DNA from: Mycobacterium sp. Aquia_213
Lineage (GTDB): Bacteria > Actinomycetota > Actinomycetes > Mycobacteriales > Mycobacteriaceae
NCBI RefSeq assembly: GCF_026625985.1
Contig: NZ_CP113116.1
Span: 434,001 to 498,000 of the forward strand
DNA length: 64,000 nucleotides
Reading direction: 5' to 3'
Part shown: in pieces, positions 34,303 through 43,015 of the stretch
How positions within the stretch are numbered: the stretch's first letter is position 1
How the letters are laid out: each line of letters opens with the position of its first letter
Position numbers and translations under genes: made by a program
The notes under the pieces: generated by a model
What the model was told of the DNA's origin: nothing
Databases searched by the model: none
What the model saw: the letters and a program-made list of their open reading frames with translations, nothing else

Positions 34303-35919
34303 TCACATGATTTCGCTGGCTACGTCTTCATTGACGGGCCGCGGAGTCGAAACCGCCGGCGGGACAGCCAGATTCAGCGGCCGAGCCAGCTGAGTGGGCG
34401 CGGAACGACCGCGCAGCTCGACCACCTCGCCGACATCCCAGCACAGCGCTTCGGCGTCCAGCGCGCCGCTGACCGCGATCGCCGACGCCAATACATGCCC
34501 GGCCTCGAGCTTGGCCAGCTCGGTCAGCCGCGCTGCCTCGTTGACCGGGTCGCCGATCACGGTGTACTCGAAGCGGGCCTGGGCGCCGATATGGCCGGCG
34601 ATGGCCCGGCCGGACGACACCCCGATGCCGAACTCGGCCGCGCCGATCACCGGCAGGAGTTCGTCGTGCAGCTCCCGGGCGGCGGCCAGCGCGCCGCCGG
34701 AGGCGTCCGGGTGTTCGATGGGCGCACCGAAGATGGCCAGCGCGGCATCGCCCTGGAACTTGTTGACGAAGCCCCCGTGGCGGGCGACGGCGTCGACCAC
34801 CACCCGGAAGAACTCGTTGAGCAGGTGGACCACCTCGGCGGGCGGCCGTGTCGCGGCCAACTGCGTCGAACCGACCAGGTCGACGAAGAGCACCGCGACG
34901 TCGCGCTCCTGGCCGCCCAGCTCGGTGCCGCGCTCGAGCGCCCGGCGGGCCACGTCTTCGCCGACGTAGCGGCCGAACAGGTCACGCAGCCGCTGCCGCT
35001 CGGACAGGTCGCGGACCATGTCGTTGAATCCGGCCTGCAGCAGGCCCAGCTCGCTGGCGTCGTAGATCTGCATGTGCGCGTTGTAGTTACCGCGCTGCAC
35101 CTCCGAGAGCGCCCAGCGCAGCTGACGCAGCGGGTCGGCGATCGACATGGCCACCAGCAGGGTGCTGACGAATCCGACGCCCAGCGCGGTCAGGGCCAAC
35201 AACAGGATGGGATTGAACAGGCTCTCCGGTGCGGCATGCAGCAGCGAAACCTTGTCGGCCACGACGGCCAGCACGATCGCCAGCAGCGGCACCGCGGTGG
35301 ACAGCATCCAGGTCAGGATCTGGCGCAGGATGACACCCGGCGCCTTGACGTTCTCCGGTACCCCGCTGCGCAGGGCGGCCACGGCCACCGGCCGCAATAC
35401 TCGTTCGGATTGCAGGTAGCCGATGATCGCTGTTGCGGCGGCTCCCAACGCGGTCGCGACCGTGACGACGGGCGCGGCGAACCGGGCCACCGACCAGCTG
35501 GCGACGACGAACACCACACCGCCGATGCACCAGTACACGACCGTGCTCAGCGTGCGGTAGTACGGCATCCGCAGGGCGCGGCTGCGGGCCAGTTCGGTGG
35601 CGGCCGGATCGTCCTCGGCGAGCATGTTGTCGCGGCGCTGCCAGCGGAACACCGGAAGCAGCAGCCTGAGGTTGACCACCACACCGACCAGAAACAAGAT
35701 CACCAGCGTGCTGGCGAAGATCGCCAGGTTGAGCGTGGGCAGATCCTGCAGTTGAATACGGTCCTGGGGCGGGAGGCCGTAGCGCAGGAAGCCGAGCACG
35801 AACAGGGCGCCGATGATGTCGGCCTGCAGCATGCTCAGCGAGAACAGTGGCCATGGGGTGCGCACTACCCACCGGACGAACGCGCTGATTCGCCCGGGCA
35901 GAGCACCCGGTGTTGCCAC
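34303..35919 (-). CDS. membrane class III adenylate cyclase, Rv3645-like
   Basis: About 538 residues from GTG 35919. The N-terminal half has six membrane helices, then a HAMP linker (I-A-D-P-L-R-Q-L), then a class III cyclase domain: V-L-F-V-D-L-V-G-S-T metal site, F-Q-G-D-A-A-L-A, and V-I-G-D-P-V-N-E-A-A-R-L. The cytoplasmic domain makes cAMP, the ligand of Crp encoded in the same window. In M. tuberculosis Rv3645 is the dominant cAMP source and responds to fatty acids. The frame is open to a GTG at 36060, but that would leave no room for promoters between the divergent genes. Confidence 0.9.
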   Translation of the reverse strand: MATPGALPGRISAFVRWVVRTPWPLFSLSMLQADIIGALFVLGFLRYGLPPQDRIQLQDLPTLNLAIFASTLVILFLVGVVVNLRLLLPVFRWQRRDNMLAEDDPAATELARSRALRMPYYRTLSTVVYWCIGGVVFVVASWSVARFAAPVVTVATALGAAATAIIGYLQSERVLRPVAVAALRSGVPENVKAPGVILRQILTWMLSTAVPLLAIVLAVVADKVSLLHAAPESLFNPILLLALTALGVGFVSTLLVAMSIADPLRQLRWALSEVQRGNYNAHMQIYDASELGLLQAGFNDMVRDLSERQRLRDLFGRYVGEDVARRALERGTELGGQERDVAVLFVDLVGSTQLAATRPPAEVVHLLNEFFRVVVDAVARHGGFVNKFQGDAALAIFGAPIEHPDASGGALAAARELHDELLPVIGAAEFGIGVSSGRAIAGHIGAQARFEYTVIGDPVNEAARLTELAKLEAGHVLASAIAVSGALDAEALCWDVGEVVELRGRSAPTQLARPLNLAVPPAVSTPRPVNEDVASEIM

Positions 35920-36060
35920 CAACCCACCGTATCGGTCGGTAGGGACTAGTCGGTAACCCTTAATTGCTTCGGCAAGTCGCCGGATCCTGGCGAAACGCCG
36001 GAAAAGATCACGGAAATGTCGCGATCCGGTAGCCGGGGGGTAGACGTCGGTCTGTCTCAC

Positions 36061-36066
36061 TAGTGT
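36061..36066 (+). promoter_or_regulatory. -10 box, leaderless start of the delta-prime-like gene
   Basis: TAGTGT stands 8 nt before the ATG at 36075, and there is no SD in the interval. This fits a leaderless transcript beginning at the ATG. The -35 region is weak. Confidence 0.4.
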
Positions 36067-36074
36067 TGCCAGTG

Positions 36075-37292
36075 ATGTCCGGAGTGTTTACGCGGCTGGT
36101 AGGCCAAGACGCCGTCGAGACCGCGCTGCTGACCGCCGCGAGAGGCGCCCGAAGTGATCCCGGTCACAGCGGTGGGGACCACGGGACTATGACACATGCG
36201 TGGCTGATCACCGGTCCGCCGGGTTCGGGGCGTTCGGTTGCCGCGCTGTGCTTCGCGGCCGCTCTGCAGTGCACATCTGCGGCTGAGGATGGCGGCCCCG
36301 GCTGCGGGCAGTGCCGGGCCTGTTCGACGACGATGGCCGGCACCCACGCCGACGTCCGCCGGGTGATCCCCGAAGGCCTGTCCATCGGCGTGGACGAGAT
36401 GCGCGCCATCGTGCAGATCGCGTCGCGGCGCCCGACCACTGGGCACTGGCAGATCGTGGTGGTCGAGGACGCCGATCGGCTGACCGAGGGTGCCGCGAAC
36501 GCGTTGCTGAAGGTGGTCGAGGAACCACCGCCGTCGACGGTGTTCCTGTTGTGTGCGCCGTCGGTGGATCCCGAGGACATCGCGGTCACGCTGCGATCGA
36601 GATGCCGGCACGTCGCGCTGGTGACCCCGTCGACCGAGTCGATCGCGCAGGTGCTGGTCGACAGCGACGGGCTGAGCGCCGACACGGCGAGCTGGGCGGC
36701 GTCGGTCAGCGGCGGCCACGTCGGGCGGGCGCGCCGGCTGGCGACCGACCCGGAGGCCCGCGAGCGACGGGAGCGGGCGCTGGGACTGGTGCGCGATGCC
36801 GCGACCCCGGCACGCGCTTACGCCGCCGCCGAGGAGCTGGTGGCCGCGGCCGAAACCGAGGCCGTCGTATTGACCGCCGACCGTGCCGAGGCCGAGACCG
36901 AGGAGCTGCGCACGGCGCTGGGGGCCGGCGGCACCGGTAAGGGCACCGCCGGGGCCATGCGCGGTGCCACGGGTGCGATCAAGGACCTCGAGCGGCGACA
37001 GAAGTCCCGCCAGACCAGGGCGTCGCGCGATGCGCTGGACCGGGCGCTGATCGACCTGGCCACCTACTTCCGCGATGCGCTGGTGGTCTCGGCGCGCGCG
37101 GGCGCAGTGCAGGCCAACCATCCGGATATGGCCGAGCGGGTGGCGGCCCTGGCCGCGCATGCCGCGCCCGAGCGGCTGCTGCGCTGCATCGAAGCGGTGC
37201 TCGAGTGCCGCGAAGCGCTCGCGGTCAACGTCAAGCCCAAGTTCGCCGTCGACGCGATGGTGGCCACCATCGGTCAGGAACTGCGGGACTGA
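36075..37292 (+). CDS. holB: DNA polymerase III clamp-loader subunit, delta-prime
   Basis: A 405-residue AAA+ protein, Rv3644c-like. The P-loop region is G-P-P-G-S-G-R-S, with arginine where the ATP-binding lysine should be, as expected for a delta-prime subunit that does not hydrolyse ATP. A zinc module C-x8-C-x2-C-x2-C (C-G-Q-C-R-A-C) follows, and the sensor-like V-V-E-E-P-P (about residue 150) is present. It helps load the beta clamp at replication forks. The ATG at 36075 matches the family start; the frame reaches 36063. The tRNA gene follows. Confidence 0.93.
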   Translation: MSGVFTRLVGQDAVETALLTAARGARSDPGHSGGDHGTMTHAWLITGPPGSGRSVAALCFAAALQCTSAAEDGGPGCGQCRACSTTMAGTHADVRRVIPEGLSIGVDEMRAIVQIASRRPTTGHWQIVVVEDADRLTEGAANALLKVVEEPPPSTVFLLCAPSVDPEDIAVTLRSRCRHVALVTPSTESIAQVLVDSDGLSADTASWAASVSGGHVGRARRLATDPEARERRERALGLVRDAATPARAYAAAEELVAAAETEAVVLTADRAEAETEELRTALGAGGTGKGTAGAMRGATGAIKDLERRQKSRQTRASRDALDRALIDLATYFRDALVVSARAGAVQANHPDMAERVAALAAHAAPERLLRCIEAVLECREALAVNVKPKFAVDAMVATIGQELRD

Positions 37293-37347
37293 AATTGGGC
37301 CGGTGCGTCCGGCTGCCGTAGACTCGTGCCGCCCAGCTTGAGGGTGC

Positions 37348-37423
37348 GCCGCCTTAGCTCAGTCGGTAGAGCGATTCACTCGTAATGAATAGGTCGGGGG
37401 TTCGATTCCCCCAGGCGGCTCCA
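37348..37423 (+). tRNA. tRNA-Thr(CGT)
   Basis: A full cloverleaf reads from the sequence. The acceptor arms GCCGCCU/AGGCGGC match, as do the D-arm GCUC/GAGC, the anticodon stem AUUCA/UGAAU with loop CUCGUAA (anticodon CGU) and the T-arm GGGGG/CCCCC with UUCGAUU. A discriminator U and an encoded CCA (37421-37423) follow. The same tRNA lies after holB in M. tuberculosis, where it borders an insertion-rich region. Its 3' end is duplicated at 38340. Confidence 0.98.
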
Positions 37424-37427
37424 TCAA
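37412..37427. repeat. attL-like repeat: 3' end of tRNA-Thr
   Basis: CAGGCGGCTCCATCAA covers the tRNA acceptor 3' strand, CCA and four following bases. An exact copy stands at 38340-38355 in the same orientation. Confidence 0.75.
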
Positions 37428-37500
37428 TATCAATCACGCTGCCTTCTGCTCGAATCCGTTTGCCGGGTATGCCGACTTGAACTTGGGTATCCTCACCGCG

Positions 37501-38298
37501 ATGACGAGCGTCAGCGCAATTTGCCCGACCTATCAGCGCCACGCACAGCTGCGGCAGATGATCGGCTATTTCCGGGCGCAGACATTCAACGGTCCGTTGC
37601 AATTGCTGATCCTCGACGACAGTCCAGAACCCGACGAATCCCTTGCGACCGATGAATACCGAAGCGACGGTATTCATTACATCCACCGGCCCGGAGACCG
37701 CATGTCGATCGGCGCGAAGCTCAATGCGCTGATGGAACTGGCGCGCGGGGATGTCCTGATGCGGTTCGACGACGACGACTATTACTCGCCGGCCTACGTG
37801 GAGCGGATGCTGGCTCTGCTCGGCGACGACGATTACCTCACCTTGAGCGGATGGTTTGCCCACAGCCCGATACACGGAAGATTCTGCTATTGGGAATCGG
37901 AGGTGTTGTGGCCCGTGCACTTCGTCCTGTCACCGCATGATCCGTTCCTGCCGGTGTCGACGAGCGGTTTGCCTCCAGAGTCGTCGTATGTGCAGGCCAC
38001 CGGCTACGGGTTCGCCTCCGCCTGGCGCCGGACGGTGGCCGATGCGGTCCGTTTCCCGGATCGAGACCATGGTGAGGACGCGCAATTTTTCGACGGGGCG
38101 GTCAATGCGGGCTTCCGGGCGCGGTATGTCGCGGACACCGAGGGCTTGGCCCTGCATATCGTCCATCACACCAACATCTCTCGAGCGTTCCCGCAGTACG
38201 TATTGCCGGAGTTCATGCTCGGTCACTATTTTCCCGGCTACATCCCATTGGCCGCCGATAGCGGATTGGCCGACGTATCATCCGCCGAATCCCATTGA
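37501..38298 (+). CDS. family 2-like glycosyltransferase in the tRNA-Thr island
   Basis: A 265-residue GT-A fold protein. It opens S-V-S-A-I-C-P-T-Y-Q-R (nucleotide-sugar site), then L-L-I-L-D-D-S-P, and has the metal-binding R-F-D-D-D-D-Y-Y near residue 93. No membrane helix is present, so it is likely cytosolic. The sugar and acceptor are unknown. ATG 37501 is chosen; TTG 37477 is upstream in frame. A TATCCT box 7 nt before the ATG and no SD suggest a leaderless start. I do not recall an orthologue at this place in H37Rv. Confidence 0.78.
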   Translation: MTSVSAICPTYQRHAQLRQMIGYFRAQTFNGPLQLLILDDSPEPDESLATDEYRSDGIHYIHRPGDRMSIGAKLNALMELARGDVLMRFDDDDYYSPAYVERMLALLGDDDYLTLSGWFAHSPIHGRFCYWESEVLWPVHFVLSPHDPFLPVSTSGLPPESSYVQATGYGFASAWRRTVADAVRFPDRDHGEDAQFFDGAVNAGFRARYVADTEGLALHIVHHTNISRAFPQYVLPEFMLGHYFPGYIPLAADSGLADVSSAESH

Positions 38299-38339
38299 TT
38301 CGCAGACCGAGTCGGTCATCACGGCTGTGACGCCAGCGG

Positions 38340-38355
38340 CAGGCGGCTCCATCAA
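38340..38355. repeat. attR-like repeat: copy of the tRNA-Thr 3' end
   Basis: An exact 16-bp copy of 37412-37427. Bases before it do not form a tRNA, so only the 3' tip is duplicated. Confidence 0.75.
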
Positions 38356-38471
38356 CACAGCGTGAGTTGGGTCACCATCACCCGGATTGGGGCAGACTTC
38401 CCGCGATGTGCGCGTTGAGATTTTTAAGTCACCGCATCAGAAGGTGGCCCCGAATTTCGAGCGAGGCCGAC

Positions 38472-38735
38472 ATGTTGCACAACAACGAATCCCATTATCC
38501 AGTCGGTGAGGCGGTGTGGGCCGTGGCGGGAATTGTCCTGTTGTTCGCCTTCGGCGACGTTTTGGTCTTGTTGGCTCTTGCACTTGCGGTCGCCGGCCTG
38601 GCCGCCGCCTGGTGGTCCTATCGCCAAGTGCAGCGTGACGAGCAGGGCGATGACGAGTTGGCTCCCGTCACCCAGATCCGCCCCGTCTCGCCGGCCCGTA
38701 GCGACCTGTCCTGGAGTGGGCCCACCGCTGCTTAA
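38472..38735 (+). CDS. small membrane protein, 87 aa
   Basis: ATG at 38472 with a weak SD (GCGAGG). The product has two adjacent hydrophobic segments (A-V-W-A-V-A-G-I-V-L-L-F-A-F and L-V-L-L-A-L-A-L-A-V-A-G-L-A-A) and a charged C-terminal tail, so probably a hairpin in the membrane. The N-terminus L-H-N-N-E-S-H-Y-P-V is reminiscent of other small mycobacterial membrane proteins. No function can be given. A 6-bp hairpin ACCAGG/CCTGGT at 38737-38760 follows. Confidence 0.65.
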   Translation: MLHNNESHYPVGEAVWAVAGIVLLFAFGDVLVLLALALAVAGLAAAWWSYRQVQRDEQGDDELAPVTQIRPVSPARSDLSWSGPTAA

Positions 38736-38792
38736 AACCAGGGAGTTATTAATTCCTGGTCAGGGCCGTCTTCCCGGTGGCATTGTCGGGGT

Positions 38793-39179
38793 ATGAGCTG
38801 GTCCGCATTTCGTGTGCTGCTGGCGATGTCGGCGGTATTGGTCGGAAGTGCTTCTGCGCCAATCAATATCGCATCCGCTGACGCGGCGCCGGCCAAGATC
38901 GACGCCAGCTTCAAGTTCGTCACCTATGACTGTGGGAATCAATCACCGATCAGGATCGTGGGGCAGGATTCGACGATCACCCTGAACGGGTCGTGCGGCG
39001 AGGTCGATGTCAGCGGTGCCGCCAACACGGTGAACCTGCAGACCGTTGCCGTCATCAACGCCACCGGCGGGGGCAACCACATCACCTGGGTGAAAGGGCC
39101 GGGAGGTGCCGTCCCGCAAATCAGCAACCCCGGCCACAACAACGACATCAGGGGACCGGGCGGCCTGCAGGTCGGCTGA
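38793..39179 (+). CDS. secreted DUF3060-like protein
   Basis: A 128-residue exported protein: a signal peptide ends near A-S-A/A-D-A (about residues 22-31). The mature part shows the DUF3060 beta-repeat pattern: I-R-I-V-G-Q-D-S-T-I-T-L-N-G-S-C-G, then V-S-G-A-A-N-T-V-N and I-N-A-T-G-G-G-N-H-I-T-W. One cysteine pair is likely bridged. DUF3060 proteins are common in the mycobacterial envelope, including lipoproteins; none has a firm role. ATG start; convergent with the large membrane protein gene after 5 bp. Confidence 0.8.
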   Translation: MSWSAFRVLLAMSAVLVGSASAPINIASADAAPAKIDASFKFVTYDCGNQSPIRIVGQDSTITLNGSCGEVDVSGAANTVNLQTVAVINATGGGNHITWVKGPGGAVPQISNPGHNNDIRGPGGLQVG

Positions 39180-39184
39180 CGGGC

Positions 39185-40975
39185 TCAGGCCGGCGCCAGG
39201 AAACCCACCGGCCCCGACGCGATGCACAACGCCAGCGCGGTGGTGTTGGCGCGAACCGTGATCGCGTCGCCGGCGCCCGGCAGCCTGGCATAGACCCGGT
39301 TGAGGCCGGGGTGCACCGCAACCTTGACGCCGGGCCCCTCCGACAGTGAGACCGTCATCGAGCCGTCGCTGTTGGCCAGGTAGTTGAGTTCGACCGTCCA
39401 GTCGGCGGGCAGCAGCGGGCCGTCGAGCACCATGCGCACCGGCGTGTCCGGTTGGGCGAAATAACCGCACTGCGGCATCGGCCCGGGTTTGATCGTCCGG
39501 ATCCAGGTGACCCGGGCCGGGATGAGCCGCCCCGAACTGTCGAACATACGTAATTGCGTTGTCGCCGTAGCGAATTCCGGACGGTCGCGAACCAGGGCGA
39601 ACATGTGGCTGGCCAGATTCTCCGGGTAGGCCACCCGCTGCAGGATCAGCGGATCGACCTCCTGATCCAGCAGCGGCGCAGTCGAATTAGCTTGGGCCGC
39701 AGCTAAACTCGCTTGCGCATTGCGCAGGTAACTCTGGGTGGGGTTGTCGCGCCAACTCGTCAGGAACGTCGCCGTCGAGTACAGGCTGCTGGCCACGAAC
39801 AACACGGCCAAACCCGTCGTCGTCACGGTCCGTTGCGGTGACGCGTCCAGCCAGCGAGCACCCAGCGACCGGTTCGGTGCGCACAGCCCGACGGCGCCCA
39901 GCAGCGCCAGCACAACGACGAGATCCGGTAGATAGCGCAGGGTTTGGGCGAGTTCCAGCGCGGTCAGCTTCGACGAGCGCATCAGATAGATCGGCACTTG
40001 ACAGGCCACGGCATAACCGGCCGCGGTCAGCCACACCGGGCCGAGGCGCTGCTTGCGCACGAGCGACAGCGCCAGCACCCCGATCAGCACCAGCCAGCCG
40101 AGCGCCATCGCCAGCGGCGTGGGGGTGGCCCACGGGGAGGCCGGCGCCCAGCGGTCCCAGTGCCACGGCCCGCCGGCTAGCCCCGGCACGATGCCGTGGG
40201 TGATGGACCGCGACAGCAGATCCCCGGTCATCGCGAGGTCGGAACTCCATCGTTGCTGATTGACCACCGCGAGGTAGAGCGCCACCCAGGCGACCGTCAG
40301 GATCAGCGCCGCCACCCACAGCCGCAAGCCACCACGCCAGGCCTTCAGCAGCGCGGAGCCCTCACCGCGCACATGGCACAGCAGCGCGGTCACGGCGAAG
40401 GCGACGAACGGAATCACCGCGGCCTTCTCGAAGAACAGCAACCCGCCTAGGTAGACCAGCACGCCGGTCAGCGCGTAGCGCTGATTGCCGGTGCGCACCA
40501 GCAGCACCGCGTCGGCGCACACCCAGGCCAGCGCCGCGAGCATCGGCAGCGAATTCAGCGCCGCCGCCCACCACGCGAATCCCGGCACGCCCAACGGGGT
40601 GAACAGTGCGAACGTCAACGGAATCAGCAGCACACGCCGCCAGCCGAGGATCACGTACAGCGCGCGCAGCAGCGCCAGCGAGGCCAGCAGCTGCATGATC
40701 ACCAGGCTGATCGCGGGCCCGGTCCAATCCAGCGGGGCCAGCCGGGTCAGCACGCCCGCGATCAGGAACGCGGCCGGCATCACGTGACCGTCGTGGTCGT
40801 CGAACAGGTACGACGGCGACAGCAAGCCCTCGGTTCCGGCCTTTCCGATCAGGATCAGATCGTCCCAGTAGAAGTAGCCGCCGAAGGCCAGCACCGCCCG
40901 TATCGCCAGCGCGACCACGACCAGCGCGGCCGCCCCGAGGGCGACCCGCGGCATCCGGGTCATGACGGCGGGCAT
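39185..40975 (-). CDS. large polytopic membrane protein, Rv3635-like
   Basis: A 596-residue protein with about ten to eleven predicted helices over the first 410 residues and a C-terminal extracytoplasmic domain (about 415-596). The acidic pair in Y-F-Y-W-D-D-L-I near residue 35, in the first outer loop, resembles the catalytic loop of GT-C glycosyltransferases, so a lipid-linked sugar transferase is possible; this is inference. Rv3635 in M. tuberculosis is annotated only as a transmembrane protein. It is divergent from galE1, 32 bp apart, in a cell-wall sugar neighbourhood. Confidence 0.82.
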   Translation of the reverse strand: MPAVMTRMPRVALGAAALVVVALAIRAVLAFGGYFYWDDLILIGKAGTEGLLSPSYLFDDHDGHVMPAAFLIAGVLTRLAPLDWTGPAISLVIMQLLASLALLRALYVILGWRRVLLIPLTFALFTPLGVPGFAWWAAALNSLPMLAALAWVCADAVLLVRTGNQRYALTGVLVYLGGLLFFEKAAVIPFVAFAVTALLCHVRGEGSALLKAWRGGLRLWVAALILTVAWVALYLAVVNQQRWSSDLAMTGDLLSRSITHGIVPGLAGGPWHWDRWAPASPWATPTPLAMALGWLVLIGVLALSLVRKQRLGPVWLTAAGYAVACQVPIYLMRSSKLTALELAQTLRYLPDLVVVLALLGAVGLCAPNRSLGARWLDASPQRTVTTTGLAVLFVASSLYSTATFLTSWRDNPTQSYLRNAQASLAAAQANSTAPLLDQEVDPLILQRVAYPENLASHMFALVRDRPEFATATTQLRMFDSSGRLIPARVTWIRTIKPGPMPQCGYFAQPDTPVRMVLDGPLLPADWTVELNYLANSDGSMTVSLSEGPGVKVAVHPGLNRVYARLPGAGDAITVRANTTALALCIASGPVGFLAPA

Positions 40976-41007
40976 GGTTATTTCTTACCGGTCGGTATGG
41001 TGGGCCG

Positions 41008-41949
41008 GTGCGCGCACTGGTAACCGGGGCAGCCGGATTCATCGGGTCTACGCTGGTCGACCGCCTGCTGGCGGACGGCCATTCGGTGGTGAGCCTGGAC
41101 AACTTCGCGACCGGCAAGGCCCGAAACCTCGAGCATCTGGCCGACGATTCCGCTCACGTCTTCGTAGAGGCGGACATCGTGACCGCGGACCTCGAGGCGA
41201 TTCTCGACGAACACCGGCCCGAGGTGGTGTTCCACCTGGCCGCGCAGATCGACGTGCGCCGCTCGGTGGCCGAGCCGCAGTTCGACGCCTCGGTCAACGT
41301 GATCGGCACGGTGCGATTGGCCGAGGCCGCGCGCCGCGCCGGCGTCCGCAAGGTCGTGCACACCTCGTCGGGAGGGTCCATCTACGGCACCCCGTCGCAA
41401 ATCCCGACCCCCGAGACCGTGCCCACCGACCCCTGGTCGCCATACGCCGCGGGCAAGGTGGCCGGCGAGATATACCTGAACACGTTTCGGCACCTGTACG
41501 GCGTGGACTGCTCGCACATCGCGCCGGCCAACGTCTACGGCCCGCGCCAGGACCCGCACGGCGAGGCGGGAGTGGTGGCGATCTTCGCCCAAGCGTTGCT
41601 GTCGGGCAAGCCCACCAAGGTGTTTGGGGACGGCGGCAAAACGCGCGACTACGTGTTCGTCGACGATGTGGTGGACGCCTTCGTCAAGGCATCCGGGGAA
41701 ACCGGCAGCGCGCAGCGCTTCAACATCGGTACCGGAATCGAGACCTCGGACCGCCAACTACACACCGCGGTGGCCAAAGCCGTTGGCGGACCTGACGATC
41801 CAGATTTTCACCCGGATCGCCTTGGTGATCTTCAGCGGTCTTGCCTCGACATCAGTTCGGCGGCACGGGTTTTGGGATGGCGGCCGCAAGTTGAACTCGA
41901 AGAAGGCGTGCGTCGCACGGTCGAATTCTTCCGAACCCAGACCGGCTAG
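41008..41949 (+). CDS. galE1: UDP-glucose/GlcNAc 4-epimerase
   Basis: A 313-residue extended SDR, Rv3634c. The NAD fold opens G-A-A-G-F-I-G-S (7-14). The catalytic Ser and Tyr-x3-Lys are in T-S-S-G-G-S-I-Y-G and S-P-Y-A-A-G-K. It interconverts UDP-Glc and UDP-Gal, and by context possibly UDP-GlcNAc and UDP-GalNAc, which would feed the PpgS enzyme encoded next door. GTG start. Its stop overlaps the convergent small membrane gene by 4 bp. Confidence 0.93.
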   Translation: MRALVTGAAGFIGSTLVDRLLADGHSVVSLDNFATGKARNLEHLADDSAHVFVEADIVTADLEAILDEHRPEVVFHLAAQIDVRRSVAEPQFDASVNVIGTVRLAEAARRAGVRKVVHTSSGGSIYGTPSQIPTPETVPTDPWSPYAAGKVAGEIYLNTFRHLYGVDCSHIAPANVYGPRQDPHGEAGVVAIFAQALLSGKPTKVFGDGGKTRDYVFVDDVVDAFVKASGETGSAQRFNIGTGIETSDRQLHTAVAKAVGGPDDPDFHPDRLGDLQRSCLDISSAARVLGWRPQVELEEGVRRTVEFFRTQTG

Positions 41950-42290
41950 CTTGGCTCCGGCGCCTGCGCGCCTTCCAGTGCGACGGCCCGGGCCAGGCGC
42001 GCGTAGCGCAACTCCAAGTCCTTGAACCGCATATATGTGCTCAGCGTGGTGAAACTGAACGCCATGATCAGCGCGTAGAGCATCAGGTCGGTGCCGCGGC
42101 GCACCCCGAACCAATGTGCGACCACGGTGGTGTCGTCGGGCCGCAACACGGCGTAGATGCCGCCCAGCACGAAGAAGACGTAGCCGACCTTGACCCAGGC
42201 CTTCGACCGTGAGCTGCGGCGCGACCGCAACAGGTAGATCAACAGCGCGATGATCGACCCGATCAGCAGCACCTGGATCCAGTTCATCAT
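41946..42290 (-). CDS. small DUF2304 membrane protein, PpgS partner
   Basis: 114 residues, the same length as Rv3632. Three hydrophobic segments are visible (L-L-I-G-S-I-I-A-L-L-I-Y-L, Y-V-F-F-V-L-G-G-I-Y-A-V and L-M-L-Y-A-L-I-M-A-F), followed by a charged helix. In M. tuberculosis Rv3632 is reported to increase activity of the neighbouring polyprenyl-phospho-GalNAc synthase, probably by anchoring it. Start at the tandem ATG-ATG (42290) with SD GAAGGA. It lies 10 bp after ppgS on the same strand. Confidence 0.85.
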   Translation of the reverse strand: MMNWIQVLLIGSIIALLIYLLRSRRSSRSKAWVKVGYVFFVLGGIYAVLRPDDTTVVAHWFGVRRGTDLMLYALIMAFSFTTLSTYMRFKDLELRYARLARAVALEGAQAPEPS

Positions 42291-42300
42291 TGAGTCCTTC

Positions 42301-43002
42301 TCATCTCGGAATCCGCCCGCGCAGGAACCCGTCGAAAATGATGTTGACGCCGTTGAGCAGGGGCTGACCCTTCGACTTCGAGTAGTCGGTGTAGAGCACC
42401 TCAACCGGCTGTTCGACTACCCGCCAATGGTTTTCGGCGACCAGCAGGATGAATTCGTTGGCGTGGCTCATACCGCTCATCGTGATGTTGAGCCCGTCGG
42501 CCACCGTCTTGTTGAACACCCGCAGCCCGTTGTTGGTGTCGGTCAGGCCAAGCCGGCGGCCGCTGGGGCTCAACCGCGCGGCGGTCTGCAGCACGATCCG
42601 TTTCAGAAGCGGCGGCCGGCTGCTCTCCTGCCCACCGAACCGCGTTCCGATGACGATGTCGACGTCCTCGGCGATGAGCCGGTCGACCATCGCGGACACG
42701 TCTTTGACGCGATGCTGTCCGTCGGCGTCGAACGTCGCGAAGACCCGCGCGCCGGGCTGCTTGCGGGCGTACTCGACGCCGGTCTGAATGGCCGCGCCCT
42801 GCCCCAGGTTCACCGGATGGCGCACCAGATGAGCCCCGGCCCGCCGGGCGATTTCACCGGTGCCGTCGGCGCTGCCGTCGTCGACGCACACGACGTGGTC
42901 GAAGACCGAACGGACATCGGCGACCACCTCGCCGATGACCGTGGCTTCGTTGAAGGCGGGAATGACGATCCAGACGCCCGGGTAATCCGTTTCGATGTTC
43001 AC
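42301..43002 (-). CDS. ppgS: polyprenyl-phospho-N-acetylgalactosaminyl synthase
   Basis: A 233-residue GT2 enzyme, Rv3631-like. It has I-V-I-P-A-F-N-E at the nucleotide site, V-C-V-D-D-G-S-A-D-G-T and the metal-binding T-F-D-A-D-G-Q-H. In M. tuberculosis PpgS transfers GalNAc from UDP to polyprenyl phosphate; the lipid then supplies the galactosamine that decorates arabinogalactan. The protein is cytosolic with no helix, so it relies on the DUF2304 partner for membrane contact. GTG start at 43002, 13 bp after the flippase-like gene, so a three-gene operon. Confidence 0.9.
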   Translation of the reverse strand: MNIETDYPGVWIVIPAFNEATVIGEVVADVRSVFDHVVCVDDGSADGTGEIARRAGAHLVRHPVNLGQGAAIQTGVEYARKQPGARVFATFDADGQHRVKDVSAMVDRLIAEDVDIVIGTRFGGQESSRPPLLKRIVLQTAARLSPSGRRLGLTDTNNGLRVFNKTVADGLNITMSGMSHANEFILLVAENHWRVVEQPVEVLYTDYSKSKGQPLLNGVNIIFDGFLRGRIPR

Positions 43003-43015
43003 AGGGTAGCCAGGA

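Larger units (their letters stand above)
37428..38355. mobile_element. putative mini-island bounded by the tRNA-Thr 3'-end duplication
   Basis: The 928 bp between the two 16-bp direct repeats hold one glycosyltransferase gene and no integrase. Duplication of a tRNA 3' end is the usual scar of tyrosine-recombinase integration, so this may be the remainder of a larger element whose integrase is lost or was acting in trans. The GC content and codon use of the gene (frequent GAT, AAT, TAT, ATT) look lower in GC than the neighbours, in line with foreign origin. Confidence 0.55.

Noticed and set aside
34495..35949. 484-codon frame antisense to the adenylate cyclase gene
   Set aside because: Gln/Arg/His-rich shadow of the cyclase; no domain, no SD.
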